Part shown: positions 18,008-26,287 of the stretch, piece by piece
How positions within the stretch are numbered: the stretch's first letter is position 1
How the letters are laid out: each line of letters opens with the position of its first letter
From: Oceaniferula marina
GTDB taxonomy: Bacteria; Verrucomicrobiota; Verrucomicrobiia; Verrucomicrobiales; Akkermansiaceae
Assembly: GCF_013391475.1 (NCBI RefSeq)
Contig: NZ_JACBAZ010000012.1
Span: 18,064 to 82,063 of the forward strand
Direction: 5' to 3'
DNA length: 64,000 nucleotides
Notes under the pieces: model-generated
Database searches by the model: none
The model's input: the letters and a program-made list of their open reading frames with translations, nothing else
Told to the model about the DNA's origin: nothing
Position numbers and translations under genes: made by a program

Positions 18008-19237
18008 TTAGAACTCATAGCGAAGACCCAGAGACGCACGGTTCTGGCTGTAATCGCGGGAGTCAGCAGCGGCTGGCAAACCTCCACCGGACGAGCTGTC
18101 GGTGTAGTTGTAAGAACCAGTCACGTATACTGAATCATTGACCTTGTAGGAGAATCCGACATACAGATTCCAAAGGTCTTGATCAAGATCCGAGATGCCA
18201 GCAATGTTGGCATCTTGGTAGTCCGTCATGATGTAGTTCAAACCACCGTGCAGCGTCAGCTGAGGCGACACAATGTAGTCAGCGGAGATACCGAGACGGA
18301 AGGTGTCATTGAGGTCATAGTAGTAACCACCGAAGCTGGTTCCGTAGTCCTCCATGCTGTAACGGGCAAAGGCACGCACGCTGAACTGGTCGTTCACGCG
18401 GCTACGAAGCGCACCTTCAAAGAAGGGGCTGGTATTGTCGTCACCACTGTCGGAATCACGGAACTGAGCACCCGCCTTAAGCACACCAACGGTGTTCGGG
18501 CTGAAGCGATGTTCGATACCGGCAAGCAGGTAGTGACTGTCAGAATCTTCGGCTGTGCCGTCGGCTGAAGTCGCGCTGTAGCGGTAGTCCAGAGTCCAGA
18601 CTGTTTGCTCAGTGGAGCGATAGCGGAACTGGTTGTAAACCGACCATGTTGTCCGGTCGTTACCACTCGCGGCGGTATCATAATCGACACCGTGGAAAGT
18701 GAATCCAGTGTAAGTCGCAAAACGCTCAGTCCAACGGTAACCCACAGCATTGTCGGTGGTCCAGTGGAAGTAAGGATCGAGCTGACGGTCAAGGGTAAGG
18801 CCCCAGTTGTAGTCGGGCTCCATCTCATAGGCAACGTAGTTGCGGCTGGAGAAACGAAGACGCTCACTGACGCGGTGCGCCCAGTTGACGCCAAGACGAC
18901 CTTCACCATAGGCATCGCTGGACATGGCTGCTGGCTGGTCAAAGTAGTACGTTCCACCGATGCGGCCATACACATCCCAAGTGGTCTGGGGTGTGATGCT
19001 GACCCAAGCGGCACCAACATAGGCACTGACATAACCAGAGTCATCTTCGTAACCTTCACTTCCTTTGATCACCGTAGGGGTGACGTTATCGTCATAACCC
19101 ACGCTGATTCCTGCGGACCAGGTAATTGGCAAACTTTCGAGCGCATCATCGTTGGGTGCAAGGTCATACAACCCTTGCGCGCATGCCGCGCCAAGGGATG
19201 CGAGCATCACACCTCCTGCAATCATTTGTTTTTTCAT
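18008..19237 (-). CDS. Outer-membrane beta-barrel protein
   Basis: Signal peptide MKKQMIAGGVMLASLGAACA, then about 385 residues of alternating amphipathic strands rich in Y, W, G, D and S, ending in RYEF; a C-terminal aromatic is the usual assembly signal for outer-membrane barrels. It resembles the putative beta-barrel porin type found in exopolysaccharide loci (BBP2-like; inference). It lies upstream of the Wzc-like and Wza-like genes on the same strand. Because the Wza-like proteins are short, this barrel could be the outer-membrane exit pore. Confidence 0.82.
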   Translation of the reverse strand: MKKQMIAGGVMLASLGAACAQGLYDLAPNDDALESLPITWSAGISVGYDDNVTPTVIKGSEGYEDDSGYVSAYVGAAWVSITPQTTWDVYGRIGGTYYFDQPAAMSSDAYGEGRLGVNWAHRVSERLRFSSRNYVAYEMEPDYNWGLTLDRQLDPYFHWTTDNAVGYRWTERFATYTGFTFHGVDYDTAASGNDRTTWSVYNQFRYRSTEQTVWTLDYRYSATSADGTAEDSDSHYLLAGIEHRFSPNTVGVLKAGAQFRDSDSGDDNTSPFFEGALRSRVNDQFSVRAFARYSMEDYGTSFGGYYYDLNDTFRLGISADYIVSPQLTLHGGLNYIMTDYQDANIAGISDLDQDLWNLYVGFSYKVNDSVYVTGSYNYTDSSSGGGLPAAADSRDYSQNRASLGLRYEF

Positions 19238-19284
19238 AATCGTAATCTTAATTTATCAATGAATAATATCCTTAGAAAGCTATC

Positions 19285-19884
19285 TTAGGTTTCTGGGTTT
19301 TCAACAACATCTTCAGCAGTGGAAGAAGATGGAGTCACGGTAGGAGGAGTATCAACTGGAGGCAGAAGCGGGAATCCGCCGGGACCACCAGGAGTAGGGC
19401 CAACGGGGTTGTCGGCAGTTCCTCCGTTCGGGAAATCGAGTGGGTTTTGAGCAACCGGTGGCACAACCACAGGCTTACCTCCTTTTTCGTCACCTCCTTT
19501 GGCGCTGTATCCGGAATCACCACCGACTGCAGTCAGTTTGGTCACCACGGCATTCACCTGGGCAAGGGCATCAGGAGCAACAGCAACGGCACACTGGCCG
19601 ATGATGCGAAGTTTGCTTGGAGCAGCGGTAGCAGCAGCATCAACGATACTTGCAACCATGGCCTTATCAGCATCGGAAGCCACAATGGCAGCTTTCACGA
19701 TTTCACAGGCACATGCCTCGTTCTGGCCAATCTGGGCAGCGACGAGTTCAAGAACCTTATCGGGCTGGGCAGCTACGGCTCTTTTGACAACCGCAGATAC
19801 ATTTTGACAATCAGGCGCATCTGCGAAGGCTGGCGTAGCGGCCAGCACAGCACCGAACAGCGCATATTTAATAGTATTTTTCAT
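19285..19884 (-). CDS. Secreted protein of unknown function, EPS locus
   Basis: Signal peptide MKNTIKYALFGAVLAATPAFA, then an Ala/Val-rich helical part (about 25-125) with three cysteines (C26, and C58/C60 in EACACEI) plus C98. The tail from about residue 135 is Gly/Pro-rich and probably disordered (GPTPGGPGGFPLLPPV). It ends 47 bases before the start of the beta-barrel gene, so the two are probably co-transcribed. I do not recognise the family. It could be a periplasmic or surface partner of the export machinery. Confidence 0.7.
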   Translation of the reverse strand: MKNTIKYALFGAVLAATPAFADAPDCQNVSAVVKRAVAAQPDKVLELVAAQIGQNEACACEIVKAAIVASDADKAMVASIVDAAATAAPSKLRIIGQCAVAVAPDALAQVNAVVTKLTAVGGDSGYSAKGGDEKGGKPVVVPPVAQNPLDFPNGGTADNPVGPTPGGPGGFPLLPPVDTPPTVTPSSSTAEDVVENPET

Positions 19885-19972
19885 AATAATTTCCTTTCTG
19901 GATCGAAACGATTCTTTCGACCGTTTTTAGTTTTTCCTGTTTGTTTGTTCTGTCTTTTTTCCTGTCAGGGAG

Positions 19973-20043
19973 AGCGGGTAGCGGGAATCGAACCCGCATA
20001 ATCAGCTTGGAAGGCTGGAGCTTTACCATTAAGCTATACCCGC
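19973..20043 (-). tRNA. tRNA-Gly (TCC anticodon)
   Basis: Cloverleaf read on the minus strand: acceptor GCGGGTA / TACCCGC, anticodon loop CTTCCAA with anticodon TCC, T-loop GGTTCGATTCC. 71 nt; CCA is not encoded. It lies 88 bases upstream of the EPS-locus secreted protein. Confidence 0.95.
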
Positions 20044-20273
20044 AATGGTGAGAGTATTTAATCGAGAATATGAAAGCCTAGCAAGCATTAAATTGACTTT
20101 TTTAAAACATTTCTTTTCTTTTTCAAACATTGTTTAAGAGTCTTAAATCCACGATTTTGCTTTGATTGGAGCAATAGGGACGACCTGCACACGCCATTGA
20201 AGAATCAGTTAGAAAGCGAGCGAGGCGACCACAAACATAAATGAATATGCAAGGGCATCGTGTGATGCAATTG

Positions 20274-21029
20274 TTACAATCCTGTCGAATGAGGAAGAAA
20301 CACGGAGTCCACACCGAACTTTTCAGCAACTTGTGCCGACAGAGCGCGCACGCCGAAGGTTTCGGTCGCATAATGACCTGCGTAAAACACATTCAGGCCC
20401 AGCTCTTCAGCCAAGGGGTAACTCCAATGAGGCCCCTCACCGGTGATGAATGTATCAACGCCACACTCGGCAACAGCCGCCACCTCGCTACCAGCGCCGC
20501 CGGTAATCACCCCCACGGTTCCGACCGGGTCACTTCCTGCCGGACAATGGTGCACAGGGGCATCCACCGCACGGCCAACCCTCTCAAGCAATGCTTCACG
20601 AGACAGCGACATCGACTGCTTCAATCCAAGCTGAATCCCCTTCCAATCAAAAAAAGGCTCGGGATCAGACATTCCGATTGCCCGTGCCAGACAGGCGTTG
20701 TTTCCGAGAAAGGGATGCACATCGAGGGGAATATGCGCACTATAGATTGCCAGACCGTGGTCCATGGCCAGCTTGATTTTACGATACACCGGCCCTGTCA
20801 CACGTTGCGTCCCTTGCCAAAACATCCCGTGATGAACCAACAACAGGTCAACTCCCTCGGCCACGGCCTTCTCCATGACGGGTAACGATGCATCCACGGC
20901 AGCCCCGACTTTGGAAACAGAACCTCCATTCTCAAGCTGCAAACCATTCAGAGCCCCGGGGTAGTCGGGGATGACATCCAGGCTCAACTCTTCGTCCATC
21001 CATGCACACACATCCTTGAGTTTGGTCAT
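20274..21029 (-). CDS. Nif3-like dinuclear metal centre protein
   Basis: YbgI/Nif3 family, annotated as GTP cyclohydrolase I type 2-like; the true role is unsettled. Motifs: ALNGLQLENGG near residue 27, the metal-ligand LLLVHHGMFW (two adjacent His), SAHIPLDVHP with its His and Asp, and a C-terminal GHYATETFGV. 251 residues, normal length. ATG at 21029. It follows the VKOR-DsbA gene by 55 bases and is probably the last gene of a three-gene unit. Confidence 0.9.
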   Translation of the reverse strand: MTKLKDVCAWMDEELSLDVIPDYPGALNGLQLENGGSVSKVGAAVDASLPVMEKAVAEGVDLLLVHHGMFWQGTQRVTGPVYRKIKLAMDHGLAIYSAHIPLDVHPFLGNNACLARAIGMSDPEPFFDWKGIQLGLKQSMSLSREALLERVGRAVDAPVHHCPAGSDPVGTVGVITGGAGSEVAAVAECGVDTFITGEGPHWSYPLAEELGLNVFYAGHYATETFGVRALSAQVAEKFGVDSVFLPHSTGL

Positions 21030-21084
21030 GCATTACCCAGTAACAAATTCCAGATGAAATCCCACCTCTAATTTGCGGGCCAGC

Positions 21085-22305
21085 CTATTTCAAGCCAAGG
21101 TATTTCTCGAGCAGCGCATCCAAGGTTGCCTTATCGGCAACGAGCCCTTGAACCACCACTTTATCCACAATCAGCAGTTTAGGCATCACCGGGGTGCTCT
21201 GGACAAACACCCGGTAGTCGGCAACATTGCGCTTCAATAGTTCATCCACCCACTCGGAATCGCTGACAATCGCCTGCTCACCAACCATGCCAATTGCCAG
21301 AGACTCCACCACCTCCAGCGGCATACCCTCACTTTCAAACAACTGCCGATGAAAATCGGCAAACTTTGAGGGGTCGGCCCGCCAAACCTTCAGTGCCAAG
21401 CGAGCCAACTCACAGGCATGCTGGTGGTTCTTCGCGCCTTCGGGAAGATACTGGTTGCATGAGCGGTTCAAAGGGACGGGAAGGACGATCACAGCCAATT
21501 CCCCGGGATGCCGGGCCATTTCCTGCTCCAGCAGTTCGTGCATCTCGCGACAAGCGGCACAGGTATAATCAAAATACTTCACCAGCACGTGAGTAGCATC
21601 AGCGGAGCCCAAATGCGGCAAGGCCTTCACCCGGTAGGATTTCCCTCCATTTAAAAACTGCACCAGCCGCCCCTCCCCGCGGGCATGAATGTCCTTTGCC
21701 TTATGCTCAGAAAGATCAGCCGAAGGCTTACCGCCACCATGCAGCTGCAACACATCCACCCGGTGGGTTTCCGGCTCGGGCCCAAGATGCTGGATCAATG
21801 CCAAACTCAACACCGCCAGCATCGCCAAACCGGCACAAAACCACGCAACCATTCGCCGCTGCTTACCCCGCTCTCCAACAAGTAGACACAACCCCAGCAG
21901 AGAACCCAATGCGTGAGACGTCATGCAATACGGGCAGAACTGATCGAGAACAAACAACTGCAAGGCCGTAAACCAACACGCCGCCCAAAGACACAACCAG
22001 GCAGCACAACAACGAAATTTTCGCGCCAAATGCGACGCCGACCAAGGCCCCCAAAGGCTCGCCCATATCGCCAAATACAGCCCAAGCGAAAACAAACTCA
22101 CCGGAACCACCGCCCAGACCATCGACCACTTACTCCCCAACACATTGGAACAGCCGCTACCCGCCCCACAACCGGCCAGACTATCAATCCGTCCACTCAA
22201 TTTTTCGATCGACAGCCAGAGGCTCAATCCGGCAGCAAACACACACAAAACCGAAGCCGTCCAGCGCACACCCCTCCCCAGCCCTTTGTCGTGCGTTTCA
22301 GACAT
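21085..22305 (-). CDS. VKOR domain fused to DsbA-like thioredoxin domain
   Basis: Membrane disulfide-forming enzyme. Residues 15-170 are a four- or five-helix vitamin K epoxide reductase domain with loop cysteines C46 and C52 and the quinone-side active site CPYC at 124-127. Residues 235-406 are a periplasmic DsbA/thioredoxin-like domain with CAAC at 249-252 and a cis-Pro region STPVMPKLLI. The VKOR half would re-oxidise its own thioredoxin half. 406 residues. Its ATG directly abuts the TGA of the 22306 gene, so translation is coupled. It could shape the periplasmic redox state in which the secreted thioredoxin at 24385 works. Confidence 0.9.
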   Translation of the reverse strand: MSETHDKGLGRGVRWTASVLCVFAAGLSLWLSIEKLSGRIDSLAGCGAGSGCSNVLGSKWSMVWAVVPVSLFSLGLYLAIWASLWGPWSASHLARKFRCCAAWLCLWAACWFTALQLFVLDQFCPYCMTSHALGSLLGLCLLVGERGKQRRMVAWFCAGLAMLAVLSLALIQHLGPEPETHRVDVLQLHGGGKPSADLSEHKAKDIHARGEGRLVQFLNGGKSYRVKALPHLGSADATHVLVKYFDYTCAACREMHELLEQEMARHPGELAVIVLPVPLNRSCNQYLPEGAKNHQHACELARLALKVWRADPSKFADFHRQLFESEGMPLEVVESLAIGMVGEQAIVSDSEWVDELLKRNVADYRVFVQSTPVMPKLLIVDKVVVQGLVADKATLDALLEKYLGLK

Positions 22306-22623
22306 TCAACCTTTTGTCGCAGATTGCTTATCCGTTGTGGACCGCTCAGACACACCCAGAGGTCTGCCCTGATCATCCAGAGTCACCCAGTCGTCACCCT
22401 CGCGCATTCTGCGCCACCCGTTGATACCCAAAAGCAAGGTCAATGCCAGACATGCCAGCGTCGTCTCCATCAGGAAAGGGCTGGTAACCATCGCCAGATA
22501 GAGCCGCCCTACTTCTCCTGAGAAACCAGGCAAATATGCCGCCGCGGCAATCCCTCCAAGGCAAATGAAGAAAAACACAATGATCGCCATACCGATCGCG
22601 ATCTGTTTCTTCCGTGAATCCAT
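22306..22623 (-). CDS. Two-helix membrane protein of unknown function
   Basis: 105 residues with two predicted membrane segments: AIGMAIIVFFFICLGGIAAA (about 9-28) and FLMETTLACLALTLLLGI (about 50-67). A polar tail ends DKQSATKG. Its TGA is immediately followed by the ATG of the VKOR-DsbA gene, so it heads that operon. I do not recognise the family; a partner of the disulfide enzyme is possible by position only. Confidence 0.7.
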   Translation of the reverse strand: MDSRKKQIAIGMAIIVFFFICLGGIAAAAYLPGFSGEVGRLYLAMVTSPFLMETTLACLALTLLLGINGWRRMREGDDWVTLDDQGRPLGVSERSTTDKQSATKG

Positions 22624-22753
22624 AACAATGATGACAAGGTATAATAGGGGTAAACAGGCTGTATTTCAACGCTCCATCCAGAAAATTCGACAGCCGTGGC
22701 TGAACCAATGGCTGAAAGCATAAGAAAAACGGAACAACAGCAACAGAGGAAAG

Positions 22754-22836
22754 TACCGGGAACAGGGGTCGAACCTGCACGCCCTAGGGGCACCAGATCC
22801 TAAATCTGGCGTGTCTACCAATTCCACCATCCCGGC
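22754..22836 (-). tRNA. tRNA-Leu (TAG anticodon)
   Basis: Minus-strand cloverleaf with acceptor GCCGGGA / TCCCGGT, D-arm with TGGTAGACACG, anticodon loop TTTAGGA (anticodon TAG), a class II long variable arm, and T-loop GGTTCGACCCC. 83 nt; CCA is not encoded. Confidence 0.95.
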
Positions 22837-22926
22837 CTGACACGCCGCGACTATAGAAATCAACTCCCACTTGGCAACCGTATTTTTATCCGATCTCTAT
22901 GAAAAATACGTCATGCGCCGCGATGC

Positions 22927-24210
22927 TCACACATTGGCCAAACTGGCGGCCATTGCCTCCAATGTCCGGTCAATTTCCAGCTCTCCGTGTGCCACGCTGA
23001 TAAAGCCGGTCTCATAAGGGCTGGGAGCCATATAAACTCCCTGCTCGAGCATTGAGGTGAAAAAGCTGCGGAAAGCCGCCTTATCCGCCGTCATCACCGA
23101 GTCCAGATCCACAATTTCCTCACCTGTAAAAAACAGGCAGAACATCGATCCCACACGGTTAAAGCGGTAATCCAGCCCCTTCTCAGCCAACAAAGCCCTC
23201 ACTCCTTGCTCCAGCCGTGCCCCGAGTTGCTCCAGACGTGCGTAACCATCCACACGCTCCATTTCTCGCAGTTGGGCCAAGCCCGCAGCCATCGCAAGAG
23301 GGTTACCACTTAAGGTTCCAGCCTGATACACGGGACCATCAGGCGCCAGGTAGTCCATGATTTCAGCCTTACCGCCAAAAGCCCCCACCGGCAAACCGCC
23401 GCCGATCACCTTCCCCATCGCCGTCAAATCGGGAATCAGCCCTTCCAGCTCCTGCACGCCTCCTTTGGCCACCCGGAACCCCGTCATCACCTCATCAAAA
23501 ATAAACACCGAGCCATACTCCGAGGTAAGCTCTCTCAAACCACGTAAAAAACCCTCCACGGGAAAAATCAACCCGGCATTCGCAGGGTAACTTTCCACAA
23601 TCACGGCTGCGATTTCATCACCCCATTTTTCAAACACCTCACGCAACATCTCCAGATTATTGTACGGAAGTGTGATCGTTTCAGCCGCAAATCCCGCAGG
23701 CACCCCCGCCGAATCCGGCTTGCCGTGAGTCAAGGCCCCCGACCCTGCAGCCACCAACAAACTGTCCACATGCCCATGGTAACATCCGACAAATTTGACC
23801 ACCTTATCCCGTCCGGTAAACCCTCGGGCCAGACGGATTGCACTCATCGTGGCCTCCGTTCCCGAATTCACCATCCTTACCTTTTCCACCGAAGGAACCC
23901 AATCGACAATCAACTCTGCCATTTCCACCTCATAAGGGTTGGGAATACCAAACGACACCCCGGCCGCTGCGGCCTTGGTCACGGCCTCGGTCACGCACTC
24001 CGGCGCATGCCCGAGAATCGCCGGCCCCCAGGTCCCAACGTAATCAATCAATTCATTGCCATCGACGTCCTCAATCCGGCACCCCTTGGCGCGGTTGACA
24101 AAAAACGGCTCACCATCAACATTACGAAAAGCTCTGACCGGAGAATTCACTCCTCCCGGAATCACATGCTTGGCTTTCTGAAACAACTGCTTGGATTTAT
24201 CTGTCTTCAT
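22927..24210 (-). CDS. hemL: Glutamate-1-semialdehyde 2,1-aminomutase
   Basis: PLP enzyme of the C5 heme pathway making 5-aminolevulinate. Start at ATG 24210 (MKTDKSKQLFQKAKHVIPGG); the 42 residues upstream in frame are not family-like. Motifs: PGGVNSPVRAF, NSGTEATMSAIRLARGFTGR, FVGCYHGHVDSLL, IFDEVMTGFRV and the PLP lysine in MGKVIGGGLPVGAFGG. 427 residues, normal length. It stands alone, divergent from the selenoprotein-like gene with a 174-base gap. Confidence 0.96.
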   Translation of the reverse strand: MKTDKSKQLFQKAKHVIPGGVNSPVRAFRNVDGEPFFVNRAKGCRIEDVDGNELIDYVGTWGPAILGHAPECVTEAVTKAAAAGVSFGIPNPYEVEMAELIVDWVPSVEKVRMVNSGTEATMSAIRLARGFTGRDKVVKFVGCYHGHVDSLLVAAGSGALTHGKPDSAGVPAGFAAETITLPYNNLEMLREVFEKWGDEIAAVIVESYPANAGLIFPVEGFLRGLRELTSEYGSVFIFDEVMTGFRVAKGGVQELEGLIPDLTAMGKVIGGGLPVGAFGGKAEIMDYLAPDGPVYQAGTLSGNPLAMAAGLAQLREMERVDGYARLEQLGARLEQGVRALLAEKGLDYRFNRVGSMFCLFFTGEEIVDLDSVMTADKAAFRSFFTSMLEQGVYMAPSPYETGFISVAHGELEIDRTLEAMAASLANV

Positions 24211-24384
24211 AGGCAAGGATCTGAGCATGGCCACTCGAAGCAAAATTGGCAAGCTCTGCAAACAAGAATCACATGCCGGTCCGCTTCCTGAGCAAAGCCT
24301 GATATTCAGAAAAAAAACATCCACCCAATCCCACACTCGACAATCCCCCCGGAATCGATCATCTCTCTGTTAACACCTACCATC

Positions 24385-25068
24385 ATGAACATCCATTCCA
24401 CCATCACGGCCATCACCCTGGCCCTGACCGTAGCCTCGGCCCAGGCAAGAACCTGGACCAGCGCCGACGGCGCCAAAACCTTCGAAGGAGAATACGTCAG
24501 CCATACCGATCTCTCCGTCACCGTCATCAAAAACGGCCGTAAAGTAACCTTCAAACAGGATCTCATCTCCGAAGCAGACCGAACCTGGATCAAGGAAGAA
24601 GCAAAAAAAGCGGCTGAAGCCACCGAAGAATCCACCAGCTTGGACGATCAGGTGATCGGCAAAAAAATCAAAGGGAAAACCGTCCGGACCGGCGACAAAA
24701 AATTCATCACCGAAGATACCACCAAGGTCCCTCAATACTACTTCCTCTATTTTTCAGCCAGCTGGTGAGGCCCCTGTAAAACCCACGCTCCACAGTTGGT
24801 GGAGTATTACAACAAAAGCATCGCCGACAACGACAAGGTGGAATTCCTCCACGTCAGTCAGGATGACAGCCGGCGCGACGCCCTCAACTGGGCTCGCTCA
24901 GCCAAATTCCCCTGGCTCACCGTGCTCAGTTCCAAATCCAAAACCTCGGGGCTGGCGAAATACGATTCGGGCACTCCCAGCTACATCCTGATCGACAAAG
25001 ATGGCAACGTCCTCGCCAGCGATGAGAAAAAGTGCATCAAAAAAATCAAGGAACTCACCGGTAAATAG
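24385..25068 (+). CDS. Secreted thioredoxin-like protein, probable selenoprotein (in-frame TGA = Sec)
   Basis: Signal peptide MNIHSTITAITLALTVASAQA. Residues about 22-70 are an SHD1-like module (RTWTSADGAKTFEGEYV, ISEADRTWI). A thioredoxin-like domain follows to residue 227. Codon 128 (24766-24768) is TGA in the context S-A-S-W-TGA-G-P-C-K, exactly where thioredoxins have the first Cys of WCGPCK. The frame then stays open for 99 codons to TAG at 25066 and keeps the cis-Pro motif GTPSYILIDKDGNV. Downstream composition matches upstream. A hairpin at 24788-24804 fits a bacterial SECIS. I infer a periplasmic reductase with a Sec128/Cys131 pair. Alternatives: a sequencing error of TGT/TGC, or a recent nonsense mutation. 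Automatic callers would split it at 24768 or start late. Confidence 0.8.
24788..24804 (+). promoter_or_regulatory. Candidate bacterial SECIS hairpin
   Basis: CTCCAC (24788-24793), loop AGTTG, GTGGAG (24799-24804): a perfect 6-bp stem extendable by one G-U pair. The loop starts 25 nt after the TGA and has G as its second base. Known bacterial SECIS rules ask for a loop roughly 16-37 nt after the UGA, 3-14 nt long, with a G in the first two loop positions. It lies within coding sequence, as bacterial SECIS elements do. Confidence 0.65.
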
Positions 25069-25274
25069 CGGCCAGCCGGAAAGCCTCCCGCACCGATCCG
25101 CCTTGTCCGAGCCCTCGCCCGGGCACTCCAAACCTCTGAATCGCACCCCCGTAAAATTCAGATTGAATATTTTTCTTTGCTCCCCCGTCTCACCCGGCAC
25201 GCGTGCCACGGTGGACATTCCCTGCTGGAGTTTTCGACCGAGCGCGCTATCTTAACGTTTATCTCATTAACTCC

Positions 25275-26009
25275 ATGAAACGAGCCACCCTACATCGACT
25301 CCTATCAGCCATCGCCGTTCTGGCTTCCCTTGCCCTCGCATCTCCCAGCTTCGCTGCGCCAAGAAAGTCACTGCTCGATAACGACCCGGAAGTGGTCTAC
25401 ATCAACGAGCACCTCGATCGCACCATCCACCTGATGGTGGCGCAACCCGCCGCCGCTTATTCTTCGAAAAACGGAGGACGCAAACTCGGAACCTTCCCGG
25501 CAAACACCAAAGTCGAACTCCTCGCCATCGGAGGAGAAAATGCCTACCGGGTCAAAGGCAAAACCAAAAACAGCACCGTCTCAGGCTGGGTGTCTCCAAA
25601 GCTCCTCGCATCCAAAGACAAAAACTTCATCGCCAACCTGAAGCAACTCTACAAACGTCAGATGACGGTCAAGGAGCTGATCGAAAATCAGGATGTCGCC
25701 ATCGGTATGACTCTCGATGAAGTTAAGCTGTCTCTGGGAGAGCCGACTAAAACCGAAGTCAAACAAACCCGCAAGGGCTCATCCGGCAAATGGGAATACA
25801 TCATCACGGAAGAAGAAAAACACTACCAAACCATCAGAGATCCACGCACGGGTCGCACCTATCGCCAGGTTACCCATATCACCACCGAGGAACGCGAACG
25901 CACCACCCTTGAGTTCGAAGACGACGTGGTCACCTCCGTCACCCGTAAGCGGGATAACGGTCCAGGGAAGGTCCGCATCATCCCTGTGCCCATCGTCTGG
26001 GGCTGGTAA
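25275..26009 (+). CDS. Secreted SH3-like / BamE-like protein
   Basis: Start at ATG 25275, which gives signal peptide MKRATLHRLLSAIAVLASLA ending at SFAAP; 24 upstream in-frame residues are ignored. About residues 50-110 look like a bacterial SH3 fold (TKVELLAIGGENAYRVKG, GWVSPKLLA). The second half has IGMTLDEVKLSLGEPTKTE, the BamE/SmpA pattern, followed by a charged strand region. 244 residues. It follows the selenoprotein-like gene by 206 bases. Function unknown; it is probably a periplasmic envelope protein. Confidence 0.7.
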   Translation: MKRATLHRLLSAIAVLASLALASPSFAAPRKSLLDNDPEVVYINEHLDRTIHLMVAQPAAAYSSKNGGRKLGTFPANTKVELLAIGGENAYRVKGKTKNSTVSGWVSPKLLASKDKNFIANLKQLYKRQMTVKELIENQDVAIGMTLDEVKLSLGEPTKTEVKQTRKGSSGKWEYIITEEEKHYQTIRDPRTGRTYRQVTHITTEERERTTLEFEDDVVTSVTRKRDNGPGKVRIIPVPIVWGW

Positions 26010-26010
26010 A

Positions 26011-26211
26011 ACCAAGTAGTAAAACAGACGGGACGATAGCCGAGATGAATGAGTTCTTTGGTAAGGCGCGACGAAGGAATGGTGCGGGCACCATGACTAA
26101 GGAGAAACAAAGCCAAAGGAGTCATTCATCCGGAACTCTCATGGATCACGCAGTGCTTTTCCACATACCTCAACAACGATCAATCGTCTCGTCTGTTTTG
26201 CGGAGTGGTAT
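26011..26211. repeat. 201-bp dispersed MITE-like element, copy 1
   Basis: Terminal inverted repeats of about 28 bp (ACCA....AAAACAGACGGGACGAT at the left; its near-complement at the right). Nested inside are AATGAGTTCTTTGG / CCAAAGGAGTCATT arms and a central 16-nt palindrome at 26079-26094. The same 201-bp sequence lies at 63551-63751 in the same orientation with few differences. It starts one base after the stop of the preceding gene. No coding potential. Confidence 0.85.
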
Positions 26212-26287
26212 AACACTCCTAGCCCGGCCTTGAGCCCCCCCCCTTCTACGCGCACATAGCGCACTGGAACAGGGCCAGATGACCGAC

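Noticed and set aside
24796..25068. Separate 90-residue gene after the TGA
   Set aside because: It begins with an in-frame TTG inside the thioredoxin fold and has no independent signal peptide or upstream site; it is the read-through half of the 24385 gene.
26011..26211. CRISPR repeat
   Set aside because: Only two copies 37 kb apart, 201 bp long with terminal inverted repeats; this is not an array. No CRISPR array or cas gene is seen in the window.
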